Below are positions 1 to 11,920 of a DNA stretch of 64,000 nucleotides, piece by piece. The first letter of the stretch is position 1. Every line of letters begins with the position of its first letter. Both the position numbers and the translations under genes were made by a program. Source of the DNA: Desarmillaria ectypa (taxonomy: Eukaryota; Basidiomycota; Agaricomycetes; Agaricales; Physalacriaceae); the NCBI GenBank assembly GCA_030407005.1, contig JAUDYN010000008.1:124001-188000 (forward strand). Reading direction: 5' to 3'. The notes under the pieces were generated by a model. It was not told where the DNA came from and searched no databases. It saw nothing but the letters and a program-made list of their open reading frames with translations.

Positions 1-272
1 TACCTCATTAGAATCTTATGGGAAGTCTGGAATGGAGGGCGTTTGATATTTACAACCTGTGGTATTGGTGGAGGTTTGGCGTTCGAGTAATTACGTTCTC
101 ATATCAAATGGATCTATTCACTGCGTTGACGAGTCGTTCTGAATATTAGTTGTGATAGGATATATCGTCCAGGATGGGGTTGCGTCTTGGCCAGCCATGG
201 TGTGAACTGATACCAAACGAGAAAGTCAATTATATTCTGCGTGAATGTACTTGTTTGATCAGAACTGGAGGG

Positions 273-711
273 CTAAGCCAATGGCACATCCTCGACGACT
301 ACGATCATCTTCTGATTCTTTCCCCCCTCAAAAATTTCCATGGGTAACTTTTTATGAAGCACCTTCGACTCAATGTCCATAACCTTGCGACATCGACGAC
401 GCCCACATATGAACCCAGCCGTGAAGAGAAGTAACCCCAATAAAACCCATACAATCACAAGAGTCGGATTCCACTCCCTATTTCTGGATAAGAAACATGA
501 TTAACGTCGTTCTGTATACGACTTACGTCTCATTGTTTCCGAATAATGTCCATTTTCTGCACGAGTATGTTAAGCATCCATTGCATTTCAGTAACTTAAT
601 TTACGAGCCTTTCTTGGCATCCGGATGTCTCGCCAGAATAGCAGACTGAGGGTGCTGCACTAGCTCCTGTAGGCCTTCGCTGCATGAAGGATTACTTGGA
701 GTATTTCCCAT
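273..711 (-). CDS. Small single-pass membrane protein A, MGxxxS start
   Basis: Three exons, 711-605, 556-527 and 483-273, join in frame to about 115 residues. Exon 1 begins MGNTPSNP, which fits the N-myristoylation pattern (Gly2, Ser6). Exon 2 encodes a KWTLF stretch and an N-E-T glycosylation sequon near residue 44. Exon 3 carries one hydrophobic helix (about residues 55-74) followed by GRRRCRK and an ESKVLH motif. The start, a phase-2 intron after exon 1 and the helix-plus-basic-tail layout recur in the genes at 25668 and 27450, so these are paralogues. Splice sites are gtaaat/gcag and gtaagt/ccag. Function is not recognised. The basic tail puts the C-terminus in the cytosol by the positive-inside rule, which is awkward for a myristoylated N-terminus. 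Confidence 0.68.
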
Positions 712-1595
712 GGGAAGTTGATACAAAAAATTGCTGCAGAAGCCTAATAATCTTCATTCGGGCTCATCGTGAATACGATGGATAACACGTTGACATATCT
801 AAGGAAAGTTTTCTGTGTGGAAAGAAGGATTGTAGCACAGATATTTGATACAGATTGGGTTTATAACTCTAATAGAGCTCATACATATGCTTCAGCGCAC
901 GCTGCGTGGCATCCCTCCTCTGCACTATCATTGTCTTCGACAATATCATCATGATGGATTGTGATTAATCTGCAGTGTGGTACGTATTGCTTCCGTATTT
1001 TCCTAGATGGTTTAGAAACAGCCTTGAGAGATATGTTATCTCGGTCGTTACTTAAATAGAACCAGGAGAAGAGGTACTGAATTAGTACTTACGAGTTCAA
1101 TAATATATCACGAGGAAGTGATATGTCGCACGAAGTCAATGGCTTCGACCACTCTGATATCAGTGACTATAATGATCATCTACAAATAAAAGGTTAGTAT
1201 GTATAGGTTAACGAAGAACGGATAGAGAATGTTGATAGTATACAGCATAATAAGATGGTTGTGACCTTCAAGACTGTGTGCTCTATATCAACATGTTCTG
1301 GCATCTGAGATGCAAGTTGGTAAACATAAACTGCTTCTTCCAGAACAGTGGAGAGGATCACCAAGCTCGCTTTGTGCATAGCGTATCAGATGGCACCATA
1401 AATAGTCCACTTTCGCAAGATAGCGTCGCCAATGCAGTAAACATCGGATACCAAAGATCATCATGTAGCTTGGGTTCCAGGTACGATGATTCATGAAAAG
1501 ATGAAATGAAAATGAACCAGAGTCGACTAGTTAAACGCATTTGTGGAGGAGAATTTACAGTCTAACTTGGAAGTTTTAGATATACAACTGGTGGG
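712..1595. other. Intergenic, nothing supported
   Basis: Only short frames with no recognisable composition or splice-linked partners. It holds the upstream region of the minus-strand gene ending at 711. Confidence 0.4.
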
Positions 1596-1960
1596 TTAAT
1601 CTCGCAATTGATGTTGTACTCTGTTGCAGCGGCAGCGGCAGATTGCAACACGGGGGCCTAACCGAGTATCAATACGTTGACCATAGCTAAGCGGGATCAG
1701 CAATAAGATGGCAACTTTTTCCCGCTGCAACGCCCGAAGTATGATCCCTAAGCCTCCCGCTTGCCTTTCCCAACCAGGAAGGAAAGGCTGAGAAGGTATA
1801 CCACGGCGCCTTCGCCTTGTCGCCTGATAGACGGCAAGCGCAGCAGAGATAAAGAGGATCATCAACACAACACAAACCGTCGCAACACCCCCAAAGGATT
1901 TAATATGGCCTCCATGGACGACTGCGATTCCCTAGAAGCGCTCGAGTTTTCCGATGACCC
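1596..1960 (-). pseudogene. Membrane-protein fragment (helix plus RRRRRGIP tail)
   Basis: A minus-strand frame opens after a possible acceptor (cttctag, near 1935). It encodes a hydrophobic helix around VCVVLMILFISAALAV, then an arginine cluster RRRRRGIPSQPFLPG. That order (helix, basic cluster, IP, proline/serine tail) resembles the C-terminal part of the membrane protein at 18701-19722, which has RKRRNIPPSRAFL. No signal-peptide exon or ectodomain could be joined to it upstream, so it is most likely a remnant or a gene whose 5' exons I cannot find. Low confidence. Confidence 0.28.
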
Positions 1961-2210
1961 TTCATCTACTACCAAAGCAGGCTACGAGCGTCCGCTTTCT
2001 GTGCTGATATATCAGAGGCTATCGAAGAAAGCTGTAAGATAAACTGACATCACGTCTCCCAGTCAACGAACTAGGACGACATAAAGATGTCCCCTTTGCC
2101 GGCGAATGATAATGACACCCTAGACTGTGGAAGTCTGTATTATCACGTTTCGGTAAAATTTGGTGATTTCGTACTTCCCAACACACTTTTTGGGGTAAAC
2201 AGAACGAGTT

Positions 2211-2422
2211 TCACATCGTAGCCTGTGTCATGTCAAGGAAAACTTCAAGCGCATTTTCCGGATCATCCCAATGAAACTGGTAAGAGTAGCATAAGATCGG
2301 GAAAAATCAGGAACCGGCACGGGAGATGATGGACTTGACAGGCAGGTGCGCACGAAATGATTAGCCCCATCAAAAATCCTATACTTAACCGGCATCACAT
2401 CCGCAGTCATCAACTCTTTCAC
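2211..2422 (-). pseudogene. 3' end fragment of an alpha/beta hydrolase gene
   Basis: Two short exon-like pieces, up to 2354 and then 2276-2211, read DGANHF then FHWDDPENALEVF and stop. The intron lies exactly where the complete alpha/beta hydrolase at 29582-30779 has its last intron (PGANHF, then VHWDDPEKALDAF), in the same phase 0. The catalytic histidine region is therefore present, but the nucleophile elbow and the rest of the fold are missing upstream, where the frame runs into a stop. Best read as a truncated copy of that family. Confidence 0.5.
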
Positions 2423-3884
2423 ATAGAGAACTGACCTCTAGATCTACCTGATGGCATCCCTCCCAGCTACCCGACGTCCTACACCTGCACAATATAAGAT
2501 GCACGGGGGAAATTTTTTAAATTTTTTAAAAATTAAAGGGATCGCCTTAGAGGCGGCCCGAAACAGACGGTAACGCATGTAGCCTGCTGAGATATCGTCA
2601 AGATGCGGTTACAGACCCAGCAGCAAAATGCCTACCATTTTTTCTCTTTCTTCGTCACACTTGAACCGCTTCTCAGTTAGCCAAGCTCCCGAGGTCTGCC
2701 CAAAGCTGTACAGTGGGCTCTAAATCTCAAACGGCCCCGTGAGGTCAGCAGCTGGTTCCATAGCCGATGGCAATAAACACGAGTGAAATGGAAAAAAAAA
2801 ATCAAACATACCTCTACTATCTAGCCTCATTCAGCGACCTCGGACGTAACTACCAATATCCTTGCTAGGCATGGTTGGCATCGACGGCATGACACCATTA
2901 TCCATATAACAGCAAGACAAGAGCCATCGAGTATACGATTCAAGGAGCTTGGGTCTGCTGTTACCATAAGTCTATGCAACAACAAAATATCAGAATTTCC
3001 CCACCGCAGCTTGCCCTCAATGATACCCTCCGCTCCTCGAACCAATAGAAGACACTTCTTCAGGATAGACAGAGTACTCGATACATTCTTATAATTATGC
3101 AGACACGGTAGAAGAGGCGATAAGAGTTGGCGTTGAGTTTTGACTGAGAGGTAGGAGGAAAGAAAGAGGCATAATGTTTGTTAGTCTTTGCCATCTTCTT
3201 CCCATGCCGCAATGCGGCCGGCTCTGCCGCGCTCCTCGGATTTGACTCGTTCATTGCGGTCAGACTCGCTTCCGCGCTTCGTGCATCCTCTGGCAACAAT
3301 AGTCAGCCCTATCGCAATACCAAGTCTCTTCCAGAGGCTCAAGTGCGTCAGCTCAGCACAACCCATGACAACGGCAATAACTTTAGGGCTGTTTCTTCTT
3401 TAGCTTCAATTTTCTTGAACCTGGGGGTAACAGGTGCATCGTAAATCTGGTCATCATGGACTATCCAACACCCAATAGCCGCCTCAAAATTCAAGTACTG
3501 TAAACTTATCAGGCCTTCACATCACATGTTACGGTTGCCCGGAGGATCACTTTCTTTCACTTCATTGTTCAAGGTGCCATTCGCTGTGCACAACAAAGCC
3601 TTTTCACTTTCGCTTAACCATACTCATAAGGCTTAATGAAAACATCTTTCAAGTAACAGCCTGGGCCTGTCGAAGCACAAACGTTTGAAATTTGACGGAG
3701 TGGCAGTCTTTGTCTTTGACATTGTCTGTGCCCTATAAATCAGCACTAGGCTTTCTCTATGCTCATCTTCTCCCACATTCGCAGTGCGAAGTGTGTTTTT
3801 TCTCTATTTTATTTTCAAGGTACGGCATCGGTTATAAGCCCACGTATCTGTGCTGAAATTCCGTATCATCTTCCAGAAGCTCTT
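2423..3884. other. Intergenic, no gene supported
   Basis: Short overlapping frames on both strands, none with recognisable family features. An A/T run with a small inverted pattern sits near 2512-2536. The F-box remnant begins downstream. Confidence 0.4.
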
Positions 3885-6395
3885 ATGACCAGCAACATTT
3901 CTTGTTCCATCTGTGGGTCTACTGGAGAACGTGAGGATGTTCTTGAAGAAAATTACGCAAGCTTACCATTTTTAGACACTCAAAGGAAGGGACTACGCGT
4001 TGAGGAATCCTCCGAGAAGGAAACTGTGACGACCAAGGATTTCGGCGATTTACCCCCAAATGTATTGAGAAAGATCTTCCTTGCCCTCCTAGACGAAAAC
4101 GGTTTCAATTTCAGCGATACCAACCAGGGCCCGTGGATATTCACCTACGTATGCAGCTCCTGGCGAGCTGCTGCGCTCGACCATCCATGCTTATGGTCCA
4201 ATATCATTCTCAACGATTCCTCATTCAATGCGCATAGTACTTATCCCACCTACCCCCCGGTATACTTGAAACCGCACTTTCCTCGTTCCAATGTATGCAT
4301 ACCTCATCGACGGTACGACCCTCTCTCGCTACTCTCCACCGTGCTCTCGCGGGCTGGTGCTCATGATCTCTCACTACACGTGGATTTCTCGAAAGGACAC
4401 ACCGATCCCTACCAAGCATTTATCATGCGGCTGCTCCTTCTGCGATTGGCACAAAAGTCGAACCAGTGGAGTATCGTCTTCCTCCATTTACCAAGCGGCG
4501 TGGTAGACGACCTCTTTGGTATTTACTACCAGCTTCCAAAACTCGTGAGCCTGCACCTTGCGATATGTACCAGCGCTGAAGCGTGGAACTACGATACGAT
4601 CACATTATTCGAGAACGCGCCGATGCTGGTGTTCGTTACACTACAAGGGTTTTCATTCTCCACCCGAATCTTGCTTCCGTGGCAGCAGCTTATGTATTTT
4701 TACGACGACCGCAATTATCGACATCAGGTCAACGCTGCTTTCCCATCGATTTTGTAGATCTAGGCGCGGAGGTTGAGCATTGGGCGTAGGCTGATAGATA
4801 GAAGACAAAGGATCGTACATATCATGGCAAATGGTTAATTTCATCTTCTGTTCTAGTACCTCTTAGAAGAAGCTTAGTGACCAAAGACATGCGAAATTTC
4901 TGCTTAAGCACTATCTCACCTCAAACAAAACACGCGATAGGCCCTCTTTCACCTTTACCGCCACTATCATGGATAGATTTGGTGGGTCTAAACAAATCTT
5001 CTATTCTCTAAAATAAACTGCTTTACTTTTTCCATTGTACTCTCCAGATCAAACCAACGCAATATCAACACGGTGTTTAATATTTCTGGGGGTGACGTTG
5101 ATTTTCCGACGAAGAAAAATATCAAGCAGCTATTCCGAATCCTTATGAAAGATTTGAAATGACGGAATGCTGTTTCGATCTGCATTCCTTCTGAGTTGAT
5201 ACTAATGCTTGATGTCGCCGAAGGAAACGACCCGCATTTCTCAAAACTACACATCGGCTTGTCCCAGGTTAAGAAGGCGAATGGAAGTCTTGGCGTCTCA
5301 CCTATCCGTTTACTTTTTTTAAAAAGGCTTTCAAAACGATGCCAGCTTCGAAAGAGGTCCCTTTCGAAGGACTTGGTGCTGAGAAGTTTGAAGGTCTGTC
5401 GTGGTCCCAGGTAATGTCCCTGATGAATGTCTAGGAGAGCATGAATAGCTACATATCGTACACAGTAACATTTCATCGGCTCCTTATCCTCGCCTGCGGA
5501 TCTTCAAGTACCATTCCGAACGTCATTTCTCAGTGAACAAGGATGCTATTGTCCATGCTGGCTTGAAGTCTCTTATTGTCTGTCCCGGCGTTTTCATGGA
5601 ACAAGTGGAGCTTCCCCAATTGACAAGCTTGATGGTGATGCCTCCCTCGTTAGATTACACTATCAATGTTTCCATCGACATGCCAACCGCTTCACAGCAG
5701 ATGTCAGTGCATTTTAAGTCATAAAAACTGAAAAATGAAAAGCTTTCGTTCTAGAAAAGCCTTTCTCGGCACTGAAAAGGCCCTCAGTAAAACGTGATAA
5801 AAAAATTTCCCCCTATGGGATTAATGGAATTACCGTACCTTTTCGTTTTACGGCGCTTAAAACAAGGGCATAGAAGCTGAGGTTGAGAAGGAAACCTATT
5901 AAGGTCTTATTTTGGGCTATCGAAAACGCACCAGACAGTGCTTCGTCCGAATGCCTACTCCGGTTTCTGCATGTCGACTTTGCTATCGTAGATACCTACT
6001 TTTTCGGCATCTTTGACTCTGCACCGGGAACCACTCATTTGAGAAATTCATTATCTTCAGTGGAACCCTGCAAATAATGAAGCCTTCGAAGATTTATGGC
6101 TTCGTATAAAGGTGCTTGCTGACAGTGGGGGAATATGATACAGAAAGGCGAGGACTATATGGTCATATTGAGATAGAACGTCGGCCTATTGAAATTACTG
6201 AGGTTCAAGGCTGATACTACTCGGGGACTCGCGGATCTTATCCTTGAGGATGTCGCTCGGCTGAGGAAGGTGAAGGATGAGGGTTTAGTATCTCCCTCTG
6301 TACTACATCGAACGAGAGTTATTATACAACTGGTCACTGGGATCCCCGGTTCGACCAGGAAGATCATCGTCGCGTTTACATTTGAACTGTATTAA
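3885..6395 (+). pseudogene. F-box/LRR protein gene, disrupted
   Basis: The Met at 3885 (MTSNISCSICG) opens a 290-residue frame to 4757. It has an F-box-like segment FGDLPPNVLRKIFLALL around residue 50 and the W-R-x-A-A-L-D-H-P-x-L-W-S signature typical of agaricomycete F-box proteins (substrate adaptors of SCF ubiquitin ligases), then leucine-rich sequence. The frame stops at 4757, but the coding sense continues in shifted frames: FVDLGAEVEHWA near 4750-4786, an LRR stretch at 5500-5724 (HAGLKSLIVCPG), and ADLILEDVARLRKVKDEG at 6189-6395, which matches the usual C-terminal region of such proteins. Several frame changes without good introns indicate a decayed gene. A shorter expressed product from 3885-4757 cannot be excluded. 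Confidence 0.6.
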
Positions 6396-9085
6396 TTTTT
6401 TAGCTACTAACCTTTGGCTTTCAAACATAATATATTATCATAGATCACTTACATCGCATATTTCCCAGTTTAGAATACCAATACAGTAAAATTTCTTCTA
6501 AAATGCAGGCGAACTATTCTGATCTCGACGTTTAGTTCCCTGGCTGAAAAAAAAAAAAACGTTAGTTTAAGTTTCAGCTTCCCAACAACCAAGGTTTTTT
6601 CATTTTTTGAATTTATTTTTGGTATTTGAAGAGGCGATAAATTCACGGTGAAAGACGGTTAGGTCACTGGTTGGAGTCACTCTAATTTACGTGTCGCGGT
6701 ACTGAATCACGTGAGCGTGGCGACACCCGTCGAGGCTCCTATTTCAAATTACAATCTATCCCTTATCCATCACCCTATCCACCAGTAATGATGACCTAGG
6801 AAGCCTTAAAGCACGAAGCGCTTCTAGTTGCATCAAAATCAGATACGATAGGGCTAGCATCCTGGCTCTCTGCTCTTGTTTGCAACATTTTAGGCTTATT
6901 TTTTGGGCACTCTGGGTCTGGGCATCGGCCATCCGCAGGCTTTTGGTGAGACGTGTTTGAACATGTCCCCTCTCCTCGCAGCTATACTACCCGACAGACT
7001 TATGCTGCGAGCTCGTCCCAAATCGGTGGTCTACGGGTGGCGCTTTGCTTAGGCCCGCTGGTGAGTCATTCTACGACAGCACTAGTAATGATAGACGCTG
7101 GCACGTATGATATAGGCGCTTGAGCCCCATTCCACGCCTGACTCAGAGGTTTGAAACAGCAGTAGCGTACCGCCTTCTGTTCTGTATGACTCTAACGCTG
7201 TCTCCTTGCATCGCACCCGCTGTATGACTCAGTATTGGGCTTCCTGTGTTGGGCTGTCGAATACATTTTATGACTTGTTTTGACTCGGGCTTAGAAACTT
7301 ATACTTAAAATGGGTGCACCGTGGCTTGTACGTCTACTCATGCCTCCGCACCTTCCACGATTACCTCAACGATCCTGGGGAACAGGATCTTCCTGGTCAG
7401 CAGGCGAGATATGCCTCGTTCCCTATGTAGAGAATCGACGGCAAATGATTGCTGCGTATCTGTGTCTTGTTTCACGTACGTCTATCTACTTGATTCGTAT
7501 GACTGGTTGTTCTAATTGTGTTGTAGATGTTAGCAATGGCGCCAATGGTGTAAGTCGCGCTTCACCAATTTCGTGTGTTCGTCAGTGCTGACTCGGGTGC
7601 GCTTTATCAACAGCCATTGAACTCCAATTTTTGGAAGCCATGCGGGCTCCTACGATAGTATTATCTATCTGATGATGTACGAGCTCTCTACTCGTATCTT
7701 GCTCTTGTGTACTTACTCATTCATTTTCTAGTATGATTAATTATCACGACGCACGCTCAGCGTGCCGCTCACACTTCTCATGACTTTGTATCACCTGCTT
7801 TATCCTTATTGTTTGCTTTCGAAACGGACTTGCGGATCGTGGGATGTTTTCATACCTTACCCATACGGCATATCATCATTCATAGTGTGGTTTAAATATT
7901 TTCTTATTCATATTACGATATCCCCTTAAGTAGCGTACTGGAACCCCCGCATCTCCATCGCAGGACATCTCCGCGAACTGCTATTTTAATAAACGGATCT
8001 CCCTCTACAGTGCTCTCAAGTTCAATGACTATCTGATATGAGTAATTATCTTGTCGGTGATGAAGATTTGGTATTGTTCTGATCTCGTAGGGGGAAATCA
8101 CCATTGATGATTTACGCTGATCAGTACAGGATATACCACGGTGGAAACACAACATTTTGCTCCCGAGTGTTGCATCTACACTGCAAACTTAGTATAAAAC
8201 ATATGGTAAATGAAAAAAGTGCAAGGTGATCTCTGGGTAATTCGCGTCGGATCTGCGAAGTGGGTATGATCACATTGACCCGAGCGGATCGATACAAGAA
8301 GCTTTGAATTTTCCCTCGGGCCATTAGGCTACTCTTGGGCTGTTACGTCATGAGCGTACAAAGCGGCAACGAAGCGGTTAGATCTTGACAAGCGGCATGT
8401 GCCGCGGCATCGGCTTCGGGACCAAAATTATCTATCCCATTTTTCAACCAAATTTTGGGCACGCGGAAATTGACTCGAATCGCTTCTTGCTTCTTTACCA
8501 TCACCATCCTACTGCATGACCCATATATCGTCGGATATTGCCATCGCCTTCAGTCTCGTCCTTGAATCGTTTGATCCATCTGATGATGCCGGCAGCACCG
8601 TAATCGTCTCAGCGGTCATTTCCGACGTCCAACTGAAATACTAAGCACCAAAATTTCCGGCTCCGGCAGTCCTTATGTGAGCTTTGCTGACAAGCTGAAT
8701 GGCTTGGGCAACAGTACGCTAGTCGTTGTTTAGTACCTATGGCTTCGAGTAATTGACTCGCCCTTCAGCGTACAGCGTGCACGCCCAACGACAAGTGTAG
8801 TCTTCTCTTTCCGTCTGTTCTCGGACATCAACATATCAAGGACCATTTGTGATCTACGCGAACAGAAAGGCAGAAAATACATGATATCAAGGATGGAAGG
8901 TCTTATGGTACGCATAAACGTTCCTGCTATGCCGTACTATTCTTACCTTCAGATTGCAGCACATGCCTCCTCGCATCGGTCCCATTTCTCACTCGGAGAA
9001 TGAAAAAAAGAAAGGCCGCATGTCAACTCCGTTCTATTCCATTATTCGGTTGGCCAAGTTAAGATTGTCATCGGTAGAACTCTCC
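6396..9085. other. Intergenic, no gene supported
   Basis: About 2.7 kb with only short frames. Homopolymer A tracts occur near 6547. No domain, tRNA or repeat could be recognised. The right end contains the promoter of the RTA1-like gene. Confidence 0.4.
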
Positions 9086-9092
9086 TATATAA
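9086..9092 (+). promoter_or_regulatory. TATA box of RTA1-like gene 1
   Basis: TATATAA lies 43 bases ahead of the ATG at 9135, a normal distance for fungal core promoters. Confidence 0.5.
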
Positions 9093-9134
9093 CCGTGATG
9101 GAACACCCCATTCCGGCTCTTGTTCTCCTTGGCC

Positions 9135-10411
9135 ATGGACTATACTGCTTTCATCTCCCGCTTACCCATCAGCCTTTACGGTTATGTCCCAGAGCAGACA
9201 GCATGTATCGTCTTCCTGGTATTCTTCTCAATTTCAACAGGTAAGCGCTCCTGTTCCATCTCTTCCCTGATGTTAATCTCGTTTCAGCTCTTCATTTCTG
9301 CCAAGCAGTCGCTTTTCGCCAAGCATGGGTCTTTCCTACCATTTTTCTGTGTGGTGTTGCTGAGATTGTCGGATGGAGCTGCCGGCTGTGGTCATATAAT
9401 GATATTTTTCTTCTGCGGCCCTTCGAAATCCAGTGCGTTTGCGTGTTCTACTCCTGTGTATTAGCTTTTCTAATTGTCTTTCTCTAGGTACTTTTGCCTC
9501 ATGATTGCGCCAATATTCCTTTTCGCCGCAAACATCGTGATCTTTCTTCGGATTGTTCAGCGGTTGGGTCCATGGTACAGCTCCTTCAAGCCCAAATACT
9601 GTGAGCTATACCTTGTCTCTTCCCGGCGTATTGTTTGTCTCATATTTTATCAGACGTGATAATTTCCGCCTTGTTTGTGAGTGCTCTGATCTTTAGAATA
9701 CACTTCGGCCTCTGACTCGAATCTTAGGCTGTATTTGCCGCGATTCTAATGATAGTCGGTCTTGGCGTCGCCCTAGGGGCCGTTCCACACCTGGACTTGG
9801 ACCAGGTCAACACGGTACACGCTTCTGTTCCACTGCACATTGCTGTACTGATAAGAAGCCAAAAGGGTATCAACGTCGTTCTGGCTGGCGTCGCCGTTCA
9901 CCTTGGTCTGTCCATCTTACTTCTCATCTGCCTTCACTGTTGAACATTCCTTTCAGCCACCCTTGTCCTGTATCTTGCCTTCTCTGGGCTATTCTTCGTC
10001 CGACATTCCCTCGACTTACCCAACAGTGAAGCAGTGGAAAGCTCTCAAGGAACAATCATTCCCCGTGCACCATGGGACAAGCAGGTCCTCGTATTGAGCG
10101 TGGTCTTGATGTTGGATATGTTCTGTATCTTCGTCCGGTGAGAAGCCATTCGTGCGAATTATATGAACTCAAGTAATAATTCGTCTTCGTAGCACGATAT
10201 ACAGAACCCTTGAGCTCAGCTATGGAATATTTGGGAGATATATGGTCACCGAGAGGTTTGTCGGTAAGCCTTCCACCTTCTCGTTCCTGTACATATTGGT
10301 TGATGTCTGCTTGTAGTTACTATGGACGCTGCGATGATGGTGACGGCCATGATCCTATGGAATCTCGTACATCCGGCATTATTTATGAAGCGGCGCATTG
10401 ATACCGAGTAG
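9135..10411 (+). CDS. RTA1-like multi-pass membrane protein 1
   Basis: Nine exons (9135-9240, 9288-9432, 9488-9600, 9654-9676, 9728-9814, 9866-9905, 9957-10137, 10193-10263, 10317-10411) sum to 861 bases, 286 residues, with every junction in phase. The N-terminus has the family hallmark LYGYVPEQ, followed by FPTIFLCGVAEIVGWSCRLW and FEIQYFCLMIAPIFLFAA, which are RTA1-domain signatures. About seven hydrophobic helices are expected. It ends MILWNLVHPALFMKRRIDTE. RTA1 proteins (after yeast Rta1/Rsb1) lie in the plasma membrane or ER and are linked to lipid translocation and resistance to aminocholesterol drugs. A second, divergent copy is at 38930-40351 on the other strand. Confidence 0.85.
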
Positions 10412-11142
10412 CCACGATACCCCTATCAGCAATGAAATGCTGACAAATCATCTTATGACCATAGAAGTTTGGATCCATATACGCCCATAGTGTGAAGACG
10501 CCCCGCCTCAGGCGCTGAAGCAATCAGAGCCGCCAGTTTGTCCCGAGGAAAAGTGATGCAACAGCAGCTTGAATGATCCACGCCTTCGCAGCGTCTATTG
10601 CATTGACAAGGATTCTCGGCCTTTCGGCAAAGGAAACCCCGGCCCAGACGCCTGCCCGCTTAACGCATACTATGCCCTACGGTCGTTCGTCCTTTTCTGA
10701 TGGTATATGTAAATGTGTCACTTGTGTTTTGTCCAGTGAGCAGTGTGCCTCGGGTCAAAGCTCATCGTTCAATATCCAGTGTATATAGGGTTCAGTACCA
10801 CCGCTGCGCCTCCATCTTCATCTTCCCTTATCTCAATGTCAGCTTCAGCTAAGTTATGTATCACTTGGTACGTATCATCGCGCTCTGATGTTTGTGAGAT
10901 CTAATTCCATTTAACAATCTTACATCGACTGGACATCTCAAGAATTCCGTGGTCGCATCCCAGTTCATGTTCGACTTCTCAATATCGAGCAGTCGACGCT
11001 CCCTAACGTTCAGCCCGTCATTAAACGTTACATGTGTTGTTTGAAATCACCCATGCGCAAACATGCGCAAAGATGGCGACATCTTCCCCCGAGAATGACA
11101 TAGCCTCCCTCTGTATCCGAGCGATGTGCACCTTCATGCACG
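10412..11142. other. Intergenic, with candidate 5' exon of an interrupted frame
   Basis: No complete gene. A short frame begins with ATG at about 11072 (MATSSPEND) and stays open up to the retroelement insertion at 11148. It may be the front part of a gene that continues after 15009. Confidence 0.35.
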
Positions 11143-11147
11143 ATATT
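11143..11147. repeat. Left target-site duplication of the LTR element
   Basis: The five bases ATATT immediately precede the first LTR and recur immediately after the second LTR (15005-15009), as integrase insertion produces. Confidence 0.85.
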
Positions 11148-11798
11148 TGTCATGGATCTTGAGTATCTGTAAACTCGGTGCATGAGTCAACGCATGCCTA
11201 CACTCGGCCTTCTCGGTCCTAGCAGTGACTCACACATAATTTTCTTTTACTTTCTCTATTCTTCTTGCTCATACTAGAATATAATAGAACATTGTAGAAT
11301 ATTCATGACTTGAGCCTTTTAGTATATAAATACCATCTGTAACCTTGTAGAATAAAGAAGGAAGCTACTCATCTTCAAGTCCACTTCATTGTGTGAACTA
11401 AGCATCTGATCGGTTACGCCTAGCACTTGCCAATCTCCTCGCTTCCTGACTACGCCTAGCACTTGTCAGAAACCTCATCAGTTATGCCTAGCGCTTGCTG
11501 AACAACTCGTTGGATACGCCAAGCACTTTCCGACACCAATCCGAAGACTACGCCTAGCACTTGTCTTCATCTACAGCCCATAATAGCTCCGCGCTCACCA
11601 GCTGCTTCCTACAGTAACTGCTTCGCACTTACTGACCCCTTTACCTCGCAAACTGGACCTCTCAGGTCTCCTCACGAACCCTTGCCGGAATCTATTCTAT
11701 TCCCTAACGACATACATCTCTATAACATATCCTACCTCGCTTCGATCATCACTTGTCGCCCCTCACTCTCATATCCTGATTTCGGCAGATTCCTAACA
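11148..11798 (+). repeat. Left LTR (651 bases)
   Basis: Begins TGTCATGG and ends CCTAACA. Contains a TATATAAA promoter motif (11323-11330) and an AATAAA signal (11351-11356), giving a U3/R/U5 layout. From about 11411 to 11570 a motif close to TACGCCTAGCACTTG recurs five times at intervals of roughly 30-40 bases. Confidence 0.9.
11411..11570 (+). repeat. Five diverged copies of TACGCCTAGCACTTG inside the LTR
   Basis: Copies follow each other with variant bases (TATGCCTAGCGCTTG, TACGCCAAGCACTTT). The block is repeated in the right LTR. It lies downstream of the TATA and AATAAA motifs, so in the presumed R/U5 part of the transcript. Confidence 0.6.
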
Positions 11799-11799
11799 T

Positions 11800-11817
11800 T
11801 GGTGGACACATTGGGAC
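11800..11817 (+). other. Candidate primer-binding site
   Basis: TGGTGGACACATTGG starts one base after the LTR. TGG pairs with a tRNA CCA tail, and the next bases would pair with a tRNA whose acceptor 3' strand is TGTGTCC plus discriminator A. The tRNA identity is not known. Confidence 0.5.
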
Positions 11818-11920
11818 CTGAGTATAGGTCCTTGTTTCTTATCATTAAAGGTTTGTGTAGCTGGTATATACTTTTATACAGCTATTGGTCAAATCTCTGT
11901 CAGACAAGTAACTGGTTCCG

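Noticed and set aside
4988..5476. Minus-strand frame of 162 residues opposite the F-box remnant
   Set aside because: It lacks recognisable features, and the plus strand around it carries LRR-like F-box sequence, so it is most likely a shadow.
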